From an uncultured Actinomycetes bacterium (lineage in GTDB: Bacteria; Actinomycetota; Actinomycetes; Nanopelagicales; Nanopelagicaceae), in assembly GCA_903892335.1 (NCBI GenBank), contig CAITID010000141.1:1-15283 (forward strand): DNA of 15,283 nt, given 5' to 3'. Positions 6,005 through 12,573 of this stretch are shown in pieces (position 1 is the stretch's first letter; every line of letters starts with the position of its first letter). Made by a program: the position numbers and the translations under genes. A model generated the notes under the pieces. That model did no database searches and was not told the origin of the DNA. It saw nothing but the letters and a program-made list of their open reading frames with translations.

Positions 6005-7417
6005 GTGGATATGGACAGTGCGGTCAAAGTGGATCTGCAAATGCTGTGGGATCAAGTGGTGGAATCCGTCTCTACCCCCCAATACAGCGCATTTCTCACC
6101 CGCACCAAACCACTAGGTCTTCTTCCAGGTAGTGGTGAAGAAGGATCAAACCTTTTGCTCTCCGCCCCAGATCTCTTTACTAAGGATGTTTTAGAGACTC
6201 GCTTGCGCGCATTAATTAGTGATGAGCTAACAAATTTACTTGGTGAAAAAATTAATATCGCAGTCACTGTTACAACTGATGCTAAAACTGAGGTTGTTGA
6301 AGAAGTGGTCGAGGATGCTACAAATTACGCCGAACCTAAATCTGGAACTGGTCGTAACTCAACCTCGCTGTTTAGCACTGAGGCCTCGCAATTAAATCCG
6401 CGCTACATTTTTGAAACATTTGTTATTGGTGCATCAAATCGTTTTGCTCACGCCGCAGCTGTTGCAGTGGCTGAAGCACCAGCGAAGGCATACAACCCTT
6501 TGTTTATTTATGGTGAGTCAGGATTAGGTAAAACCCACTTATTACACGCGATTGGTGCATACGCTAAAGAGTTATATGGCTCAACCCGGGTGCGTTATGT
6601 TTCATCAGAGGAGTTCACCAACGACTTTATTAACTCAATCCGCGATGATAAAGCTTCGGTTTTCCAAAAGCGCTACCGTGACCTAGATATTTTATTAGTT
6701 GATGATATTCAGTTCTTAGAAAATAAAGAGCGTACTCAAGAAGAGTTCTTCCATACTTTTAATACTTTATATAACGCCAACAAACAGATAGTTATCTCAA
6801 GTGATCGCCCGCCAAAACAATTAACTACTTTGGAAGATCGCCTGCGCTCCCGATTTGAGTGGGGTTTAATCACTGATATTCAGCCACCAGAGCTTGAAAC
6901 TCGAATTGCAATTCTTCGCAAAAAAGCTGCGCAAGATAAATTGAACGCACCCGATGATGTGCTTGAATATATCGCATCAAAAATCTCTACAAACATTCGC
7001 GAACTAGAAGGTGCGTTAATTCGTGTAACAGCATTCGCTTCTTTAAACCGCCAGTTAGTTGATTTAGCACTTGCTGAAATTGTGCTAAAAGATTTAATTC
7101 AAGATGAGGGTGGCCCAGAAATAACTGGTCCAACCATCATGGCTCAGACCGCTTCTTACTTCAGTCTCTCGGTTGAAGATCTTTGTGGCACCTCTCGCTC
7201 TAGGGTTTTAGTAAATGCTCGCCAGATCGCAATGTATTTGTGCCGTGAGCTAACTGAGTTATCTCTTCCTAAAATTGGCCAAGCTTTCGGCGGGCGCGAT
7301 CACACCACAGTGATGCATGCAGATCGCAAGATTCGCCAACTTATGGCCGAGCGTCGTTCGATCTATAACCAGGTAACTGAGTTAACAAACCGGATCAAAC
7401 AACAATCTAAAAAGTAG
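6005..7417 (+). CDS. dnaA: Chromosomal replication initiator DnaA
   Basis: DnaA is the AAA+ initiator that binds DnaA boxes, melts the origin and recruits the replicative helicase. Of the 470 residues, domain I covers about 1-90. A short, acidic, poorly conserved linker (91-128) stands for domain II, which is compact compared with the long linker of Streptomyces. The AAA+ core begins at NPRYIFETFVIG. Walker A is GESGLGKT (170-177), Walker B is LLVDD (230-234), sensor 1 is VISSDRPP, the Arg-finger region is LEDRLRSRFEWGL and sensor 2 is RELEGAL. Domain IV ends with the box-recognition signature GGRDHTTVMHA (429-439). Start GTG at 6005 or ATG at 6011 are equally possible; neither has a clear ribosome binding site. 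DnaA boxes both upstream and downstream of the gene suggest autoregulation. Confidence 0.98.
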   Translation: MDMDSAVKVDLQMLWDQVVESVSTPQYSAFLTRTKPLGLLPGSGEEGSNLLLSAPDLFTKDVLETRLRALISDELTNLLGEKINIAVTVTTDAKTEVVEEVVEDATNYAEPKSGTGRNSTSLFSTEASQLNPRYIFETFVIGASNRFAHAAAVAVAEAPAKAYNPLFIYGESGLGKTHLLHAIGAYAKELYGSTRVRYVSSEEFTNDFINSIRDDKASVFQKRYRDLDILLVDDIQFLENKERTQEEFFHTFNTLYNANKQIVISSDRPPKQLTTLEDRLRSRFEWGLITDIQPPELETRIAILRKKAAQDKLNAPDDVLEYIASKISTNIRELEGALIRVTAFASLNRQLVDLALAEIVLKDLIQDEGGPEITGPTIMAQTASYFSLSVEDLCGTSRSRVLVNARQIAMYLCRELTELSLPKIGQAFGGRDHTTVMHADRKIRQLMAERRSIYNQVTELTNRIKQQSKK

Positions 7418-7446
7418 GGTTTTAACCAACTAAATATTGAAAATAC

Positions 7447-7455
7447 TTAACCACA
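7447..7455 (+). promoter_or_regulatory. DnaA box, one mismatch (TTAACCACA)
   Basis: TTAACCACA differs from TTATCCACA at position 4. The same variant recurs inverted at 7517-7525, so this pair brackets the phased trio of boxes. Confidence 0.6.
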
Positions 7456-7471
7456 GGCTAAGACCCCAAAT

Positions 7472-7501
7472 TGGGGATAAGGTGTGGATAAGTGTGGATA
7501 T
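7472..7501 (-). promoter_or_regulatory. Three helically phased DnaA boxes
   Basis: On the lower strand the boxes are TTATCCCCA (7472-7480, one mismatch), TTATCCACA (7483-7491, exact) and ATATCCACA (7493-7501, one mismatch). All three point the same way, with starts 11 and 10 bases apart, so DnaA would bind on one face of the helix. The first overlaps the hairpin-like CCCCAAATTGGGG (7464-7476). Confidence 0.8.
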
Positions 7502-7516
7502 CGTGCTTGCGGGGGT

Positions 7517-7525
7517 TGTGGTTAA
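7517..7525 (-). promoter_or_regulatory. DnaA box, one mismatch (TTAACCACA)
   Basis: TGTGGTTAA is the complement of TTAACCACA, identical to the variant at 7447-7455 but inverted. Confidence 0.6.
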
Positions 7526-7551
7526 CTCTTTATAAACACCTCATCCACCGC

Positions 7552-7560
7552 TTGTGCACA
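7552..7560 (+). promoter_or_regulatory. Possible DnaA box (TTGTGCACA)
   Basis: TTGTGCACA has one difference from TTGTCCACA, the form common in GC-rich actinobacteria, and two from TTATCCACA. It contains the palindrome TGTGCACA. It is the rightmost box-like element before the AT-rich region. Confidence 0.45.
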
Positions 7561-7744
7561 CAATCTGAGGGTAACTTTGTTGCGTGTGACCTGCGGTTTT
7601 ACCCACCTCCCACAGCTTTATAGCCTGGTTACTACTAACCAATATATAAAGAGATAAAGGGTGGGGATTAAAGAACTGTGTTAAAAAAGACAAGAGGCAT
7701 AAACTTTCTAACTTACTTAAGTTGGTTGGATTAAAGGGGAAGAG

Positions 7745-8872
7745 ATGAAGTTTGTAGTTGAACGCGATCCACTAGTTGATGCTGTCAACTGGGTTTCAAA
7801 GTCAATCTCTAGCCGTCCAATAACAACTGCTTTACTCGGAATTGTAATTGATGTCGATCAAGAGGTAACTCTGTCCGGTTCAGATTTAGAAACATCAACA
7901 AAAGCAAAGTTTTCCGCCGACGTAAACCAAAAAGGAAAAGTTTTAGTTCCCGGCAGATTACTAGCCGACATAGCGCGATCACTTCCTGCCAAAGCTGTCA
8001 CATTTACTTTAGAAGGCACCCGAGTTTTAGTAACTGCTGGCAGTGCGAAATTTACATTACCAACCTTACCGTTAACTGAGTATCCAACCCTTCCAACCTT
8101 ACCGGCGGCAACTGGAACATTAACTAGTGATTTATTTTCAACCGCAATCAACCAAGTAGCAATCGCTGCCGGTAAAGATGATTCCCTACCAACACTTACT
8201 GGTGTGTTTGTAGAAATAAACAAAAACCAAATTACTTTAGCTGCCACCGACCGCTACCGGCTAGCAGTTCGTGAATTAAATTGGAGCGCTACCGACGCTA
8301 ATATCGAAACCACTTCACTACTGCGCGCTCGCACATTAGCTGATGCCGCAAAATCTTTAGTGGGTAATGCTCAAGTTACTCTTGCACTTTCACCATCGAC
8401 AACAAATGAAAAACTAGTTGGTTTTATAACTGAAGGAAAATCTTTAACTTCAAGAGTTCTAGATGGCTCCTTCCCACCATTTAGACATTTACTACCGGCC
8501 GAATCAACTGCGGATGCAGTTATCGAGGTAGCGCCATTATTAGATTCAGTGCGCCGAGTTGCATTAGTAACTGATAAAACAGTTCCACTGCGGCTTAATT
8601 TTTCTAGCAATTCATTGCGTCTTGAAGCAGGAACAGGTGAGGAAGCACAGGCGACTGAGCAATTAGATATCAATTACAAAGGTGAAGATATAAATATTGC
8701 CTTTAACCCACAATTTTTAGTTGATGGTTTAAACGCAATTCAATCAGCGTTTGTGCACATCGCATTTACCGGTGCCAATAAACCAGCTGTGCTCACCGGG
8801 CAAACCGAGGCAACTAGCGCCCCAATTACAAATTACAAGTACTTGTTAATGCCAATGCGTTACTCCTCATAA
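7745..8872 (+). CDS. dnaN: DNA polymerase III beta subunit (sliding clamp)
   Basis: DnaN forms the ring-shaped dimer that tethers DNA polymerase III and many repair enzymes to DNA. The 375-residue length fits three similar clamp domains (about 1-125, 130-250 and 255-375). Family landmarks include MKFVVERDPLVDAVNWVSKSI at the start, LPTLPLTEYPTLP at the end of domain 1, ATDRYRLAVRE in domain 2, and YLLMPMRYSS at the C-terminus, matching the usual MPMR ending that forms part of the clamp-binding pocket. The ATG at 7745 follows a purine-rich AGGGGAAGAG ribosome binding site. recF begins 18 bases after the stop, so dnaN and recF are probably co-transcribed. Confidence 0.97.
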   Translation: MKFVVERDPLVDAVNWVSKSISSRPITTALLGIVIDVDQEVTLSGSDLETSTKAKFSADVNQKGKVLVPGRLLADIARSLPAKAVTFTLEGTRVLVTAGSAKFTLPTLPLTEYPTLPTLPAATGTLTSDLFSTAINQVAIAAGKDDSLPTLTGVFVEINKNQITLAATDRYRLAVRELNWSATDANIETTSLLRARTLADAAKSLVGNAQVTLALSPSTTNEKLVGFITEGKSLTSRVLDGSFPPFRHLLPAESTADAVIEVAPLLDSVRRVALVTDKTVPLRLNFSSNSLRLEAGTGEEAQATEQLDINYKGEDINIAFNPQFLVDGLNAIQSAFVHIAFTGANKPAVLTGQTEATSAPITNYKYLLMPMRYSS

Positions 8873-8890
8873 CTAAACCTTTTTAAAAGA

Positions 8891-9979
8891 GTGTTAATCA
8901 CAAACTTAGCGCTAAATAATTACCGCTCATACTCTGAATTAGATCTAACCCTTAACCCAGGCATCTCAATCTTTGTTGGTAAAAACGGTGAAGGTAAGAC
9001 CAATATCGCGGAAAGTATCTTGTATTTAACCTTTTTAACCTCACACCGGGTTTCATCAAATACACCACTAGTAAAACTTGGAAACACGTCGGCATATATC
9101 AGGGCCAGAGTTAAAAATCCGGAGCGCGAGATTTTAATAGAGCTTGAAATTAATGCTGATAAAGCAAATCGGGCGAAAATAAATCAAAACGCAGCCCGTA
9201 GCCAAAAAGAGATATTTGGCATTGTGCAAAGCATTTACTTCTCACCGGAAGATCTAGATATTGTGCGAGGGGATCCATCTGAGCGGCGCAGGTTTATCGA
9301 TCAATTACTAACACTTAGATCACCAAGAATTGCTGCAGTCATTTCAGATTATGAGCGATCAGTTAAACAACGCAACTCACTTTTAAAATCTAGAGCTAAT
9401 AATGACGCACTAGCCCCATGGGATAAACAAGTCGCACAATTTGGTGGTGAATTAATCGCACTTCGAATATCGGTTTTAAAGGAGATCCAACCAATATTTA
9501 ACGCTGTTTATAAAGAGATCTCTTCGACAAAACCAGCCGAGATCATCTATAAATCAAGTATTGATAATCCAAGTGAGGACAGTGCAGAAAACAGCAATAA
9601 AATTATGGAAAAGATAATTAATAATCGCGGCGCTGAAATTGAGCGAGGTTTAACTTTATGTGGGCCCCACCGAGATGATTTGTTGTTGATGCTAGGAGAT
9701 CATCAAGTTAAAGGTTACGCCAGCCATGGCGAGTCTTGGTCAATTGCACTTGCTTTAAAGTTAAGCACATACCAACTTTTAAAAAAAGATGGCCTATCCC
9801 CAATTTTAATTTTAGATGATGTTTTCTCAGAGCTAGATGAAGAACGCCGAGAACATTTAGCAATCATTGCTCAATCCGCTGAGCAAACCATTATTACTGT
9901 TGCAGTCGATGGTGATCTACCCAAATCATTAACTGGAGATAAGTATTTAGTTAAAAGTGGCAGTGTGAGCAAATTATGA
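8891..9979 (+). CDS. recF: DNA replication and repair protein RecF
   Basis: RecF is an SMC/ABC-like ATPase that, with RecO and RecR, loads RecA at single-strand gaps and helps restart stalled forks. The 362-residue protein carries Walker A GKNGEGKT (30-37). It has the actinobacterial-looking ABC signature SHGESWSIALALKL (from 278; other phyla often have SxGQQR here). Walker B and the D-loop are ILILDDVFSELDEERR (305-320). YFSPEDLDIVRGDPSERRRF is the family block in the lid region. The start is GTG at 8891, 18 bases past dnaN, with only a weak AAAAGA upstream. The TGA stop overlaps the next gene by 4 bases (ATGA). Confidence 0.96.
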   Translation: MLITNLALNNYRSYSELDLTLNPGISIFVGKNGEGKTNIAESILYLTFLTSHRVSSNTPLVKLGNTSAYIRARVKNPEREILIELEINADKANRAKINQNAARSQKEIFGIVQSIYFSPEDLDIVRGDPSERRRFIDQLLTLRSPRIAAVISDYERSVKQRNSLLKSRANNDALAPWDKQVAQFGGELIALRISVLKEIQPIFNAVYKEISSTKPAEIIYKSSIDNPSEDSAENSNKIMEKIINNRGAEIERGLTLCGPHRDDLLLMLGDHQVKGYASHGESWSIALALKLSTYQLLKKDGLSPILILDDVFSELDEERREHLAIIAQSAEQTIITVAVDGDLPKSLTGDKYLVKSGSVSKL

Positions 9980-10428
9980 AACGAGATTTAGCAAAAGAAA
10001 TCTACAAGTTTTATCGTTCTGGATTTAGAAAACAAAAAAATGATCAACAAAACGAGGTCAGGCAGCATGTAACTGATCCACAATCTTTAGCAACTGTGTT
10101 GTCAGAGGTAATCCAAAATCGCAATTGGGATCAAGGTGTGGCAGAGGGAAATTTATTTAGTGATTGGAAAAGTATTGTTGGCGCTGATATCGCAGAACAC
10201 ACAACACCAATCTCATTAACTGATGGTCGTTTAACTATTCAAAGTTCATCATCTGCTTGGGCTACTCAGATGCGGCTAATGCAAAATGAATTACTAAAAA
10301 CAATCTCATCCTCTGCCCCAGGGGCCCTTGTTGAGTCCTTGGTTTTCATTGGTCCACAAGCGCCCAGCTGGAAAAAAGGGCTTCGGTCAATAAAAGGGGC
10401 TCGTGGGCCCAGAGACACCTACGGATAG
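9976..10428 (+). CDS. DUF721 (DciA-like) protein, probable helicase-loading factor
   Basis: The 150-residue protein belongs to the DUF721 family, whose characterised member DciA interacts with the replicative helicase DnaB and substitutes for DnaC/DnaI loaders in many bacteria. After a charged, probably disordered N-terminus (1-40) comes the family core: NWDQGV, then WKSIVGADIAEHTTPISL (64-81), the strand LTDGRLTIQSSSSAWATQMRL and the helix NELLKTI. The C-terminus PSWKKG...GARGPRDTYG matches the ending I recognise from actinobacterial homologues. Its ATG overlaps the recF stop (ATGA), so it is translationally coupled. The helicase-loading role is inferred from the family and from its place between recF and gyrB; no dnaC/dnaI-type loader is visible in this window. 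Confidence 0.88.
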   Translation: MKRDLAKEIYKFYRSGFRKQKNDQQNEVRQHVTDPQSLATVLSEVIQNRNWDQGVAEGNLFSDWKSIVGADIAEHTTPISLTDGRLTIQSSSSAWATQMRLMQNELLKTISSSAPGALVESLVFIGPQAPSWKKGLRSIKGARGPRDTYG

Positions 10429-10522
10429 TAAAAAGCTGTATCCACCCACAAAACTTCGCTGAAAGTAGCGCATTTACGCCACAGAGCGCCGATTTTCATT
10501 AATTCTCACCCAGTAATCCGAG

Positions 10523-10590
10523 TAAGATACGAGCCGTGTACCGCTAAAAAGCGGCGAGGTTTAATTCTAAGAGATTAAGCGAGGTGATTT
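10523..10590 (+). promoter_or_regulatory. Possible gyrB promoter and leader
   Basis: The 162-base gap after the DUF721 gene probably carries a promoter for gyrBA. A -10-like TAAGAT is at 10523-10528, but the matching -35 region is poor. The presumed leader contains the hairpin CCGCT-AAAA-AGCGG (10541-10554) and a strong GAGGTGA ribosome binding site (10581-10587) before the ATG at 10591. GCGAGGT occurs twice (10554-10560 and 10579-10585), so a second Shine-Dalgarno-like sequence lies 25 bases upstream with no start codon near it. Confidence 0.35.
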
Positions 10591-12573
10591 ATGGCGACAA
10601 AACTACCTTCAGTTAAAGCAGCAAGCCAAGGTTATGACGCCTCCAATATCACCGTCCTAGAAGGTTTAGATGCTGTTCGAAAACGTCCTGGAATGTATAT
10701 CGGTTCAACTGGTGAACGCGGGTTACATCACTTGGTTTATGAAGTTGTAGATAACTCAGTTGATGAAGCACTAGCTGGTTACTGCACCGAAATTAATGTA
10801 ATTCTGCAAAAAGATGGCTCATTGAAAGTAATTGATAATGGTCGCGGAATCCCAGTTGATATTCACCCAGTAGAAAAAAAGCCCGCACTTGAAGTTGTAC
10901 TAACCGTTTTGCACGCCGGTGGAAAATTCGGCGATGGTGGTTACAGTGTTTCAGGCGGTTTGCATGGTGTCGGCATCTCAGTTGTTAACGCACTATCTAC
11001 TGATCTTGCAGTTGAAGTAAAACGAGATGGAAACTTGTACACACAAAGTTATAAATTAGGAGTACCAACTGCGCCAGTTAAAAAAGGCGCCGCCATCGAA
11101 GGTACAGGAACCACAGTCACCTTCTGGCCATCTAAAGAAATCTTTGAAACTACAGATTTTTCTTATGAAACTTTATCTACCCGCTTTCGCGAAATGGCAT
11201 TTTTAAACAAAGGTTTGATTTTAACTTTAACTGATGATCGCCCAGGCCATGTGGATGAAAAAGGAAATCAACTACATACCCGCTACCAATACGATGGTGG
11301 CATTATTGATTTCGTTAAGCATTTAAATTTGTCAAAGGGTGCAACCCATAAAAACATTATCGCTTTTATTGAAGAGGACAATAAACAAAAAATCTCATTA
11401 GAAGTTGCTATGCAATGGAATGATGGTTTCTCTGAGTCTGTCTACAGTTTTGCAAACACAATTCACACCCACGAGGGCGGCACCCACGAAGAGGGCTTTC
11501 GAACGGCGTTAACTTCAATCGTAAATAAGTTTGGCGAGGAGTGGGGATTCATTCGCAAGAAAGAGGATCGCCTAACCGGTGATGATGTGCGCGAGGGTTT
11601 AACTGCGATTATCTCGATCAAAATCGGTGAGCCACAATTTGAGGGGCAAACTAAAACAAAATTAGGAAATACTGAAGCAAAATCATTTACCCAAAAATCT
11701 ATGAATGATCACTTAACCTCTTGGTTTGAACAAAACCCAGGTGAAGGAAAAGATATTGTTAGAAAATCTATTGATGCCGCCGCCGCTCGAGTAGCTGCTA
11801 GAAAAGCTCGAGATCTCTCACGTAATCGAAAGGGATTACTAGAAGGTCGTGGCATGCCAGGAAAGTTGGCTGATTGCCAATGGACCGAGCCAGAAAAGTG
11901 TGAGCTTTATATTGTTGAAGGAGATTCTGCAGGTGGTTCAACAAAAGGCGGGCGAGACTCTCGTTATCAAGCAGTACTTCCAATTCGTGGCAAAATTTTA
12001 AATGTTGAAAAAGCCAGAATTGATCGAGTACTACAAAATAATGAAGTACAAGCGTTAATTACCGCACTGGGCACTGGAATCCATGATGATTTTGATTTAG
12101 CCAAACTTCGCTACCACAAAATTATTTTGATGGCAGATGCTGATGTTGATGGTCAACATATTCGCACCCTGCTTTTAACTTTGCTATTTAGATTTATGAA
12201 ACCATTAATTGAAAACGGTTTTGTTTATTTAGCCCAACCACCACTTTATAAACTTAAGTGGGGCGGTAAAGAGCCGGTGCAATACGCATTTAGTGATAAA
12301 GAGCGAGATGGCTTTATTCAAATGGGAGTCTCAAACGGCAAACGTCTTCCAAAAGAGGATGGTATTCAGCGATTTAAAGGTTTAGGTGAGATGCCAGCTA
12401 AAGAGTTATGGGATACAACAATGGATCCAGCAACTCGAGTTTTAATCAAAGTTACTTTAGATGACGCCGCAGCTGCCGATAATTTATTTTCAGTATTAAT
12501 GGGTGAAGATGTTGAGCAACGTCGATCATTTATTCAGCGCAACGCCAAAGATGTTAGATTCTTGGATATTTAA
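10591..12573 (+). CDS. gyrB: DNA gyrase subunit B
   Basis: GyrB is the ATPase subunit of gyrase, the type II topoisomerase that introduces negative supercoils ahead of replication and transcription. The 660 residues run as a GHKL ATPase domain (about 15-235), a transducer domain (235-405) and a TOPRIM domain plus C-terminal tail. Visible catalytic residues include E51 and N55 (EVVDNSVDEALAG), D82 (DNGRGIP) and the ATP-lid glycines SGGLHGVGIS (121-130). TOPRIM shows YIVEGDSAGG (440-449, catalytic E443), PIRGKILNVEKA, and the metal-binding DADVD (516-520). QRFKGLGEM closes the core. Short of the E. coli protein by the insert that many Gram-negatives have, it has normal actinobacterial length. 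The ATG has an excellent GAGGTGA ribosome binding site. The stop overlaps the gyrA start (TAATG). Confidence 0.98.
   Translation: MATKLPSVKAASQGYDASNITVLEGLDAVRKRPGMYIGSTGERGLHHLVYEVVDNSVDEALAGYCTEINVILQKDGSLKVIDNGRGIPVDIHPVEKKPALEVVLTVLHAGGKFGDGGYSVSGGLHGVGISVVNALSTDLAVEVKRDGNLYTQSYKLGVPTAPVKKGAAIEGTGTTVTFWPSKEIFETTDFSYETLSTRFREMAFLNKGLILTLTDDRPGHVDEKGNQLHTRYQYDGGIIDFVKHLNLSKGATHKNIIAFIEEDNKQKISLEVAMQWNDGFSESVYSFANTIHTHEGGTHEEGFRTALTSIVNKFGEEWGFIRKKEDRLTGDDVREGLTAIISIKIGEPQFEGQTKTKLGNTEAKSFTQKSMNDHLTSWFEQNPGEGKDIVRKSIDAAAARVAARKARDLSRNRKGLLEGRGMPGKLADCQWTEPEKCELYIVEGDSAGGSTKGGRDSRYQAVLPIRGKILNVEKARIDRVLQNNEVQALITALGTGIHDDFDLAKLRYHKIILMADADVDGQHIRTLLLTLLFRFMKPLIENGFVYLAQPPLYKLKWGGKEPVQYAFSDKERDGFIQMGVSNGKRLPKEDGIQRFKGLGEMPAKELWDTTMDPATRVLIKVTLDDAAAADNLFSVLMGEDVEQRRSFIQRNAKDVRFLDI

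Larger units (their letters stand above)
7418..7744. other. Probable oriC: dnaA-dnaN intergenic interval
   Basis: This 327-base gene-free interval is where characterised actinobacterial origins (Streptomyces, Mycobacterium) lie. It holds one exact and at least five near-consensus DnaA boxes between 7447 and 7560, three of them in phase. Further right are a GC-rich step (GCCTGG), a short ACTACTA run that on the lower strand reads as DnaA-trio triplets (7629-7637), and an AT-rich segment (AATATATAAAGAGATAAA, 7641-7658) suited to unwinding. The final 80 bases up to dnaN are also AT-rich and must contain the dnaN promoter; I cannot choose a specific -35/-10 pair. Calling this the active origin rests on position and sequence; no replication data were available. 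Confidence 0.85.

Noticed and set aside
5827..6132. Open frame of 101 codons across the dnaA upstream region
   Set aside because: It overlaps the dnaA start in another frame, runs through the DnaA boxes, has no ribosome binding site and resembles no protein I know.
8060..8104. Exact 12-base direct repeat CCAACCTTACCG, spaced 33 bases, inside dnaN
   Set aside because: It is in frame and encodes the LPTLP...PTLP stretch that is a normal feature of bacterial sliding clamps, so it reflects protein sequence and not a DNA element.
7858..8247. 129-codon antisense frame in dnaN, and similar antisense frames in parB, parA, rsmG, yidC, gyrB and gyrA
   Set aside because: All lie wholly inside well-supported conserved genes, have no recognisable domains, and are frame shadows.
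10438..10446. GTATCCACC upstream of gyrB as a DnaA box
   Set aside because: Two mismatches to TTATCCACA and no neighbouring boxes.
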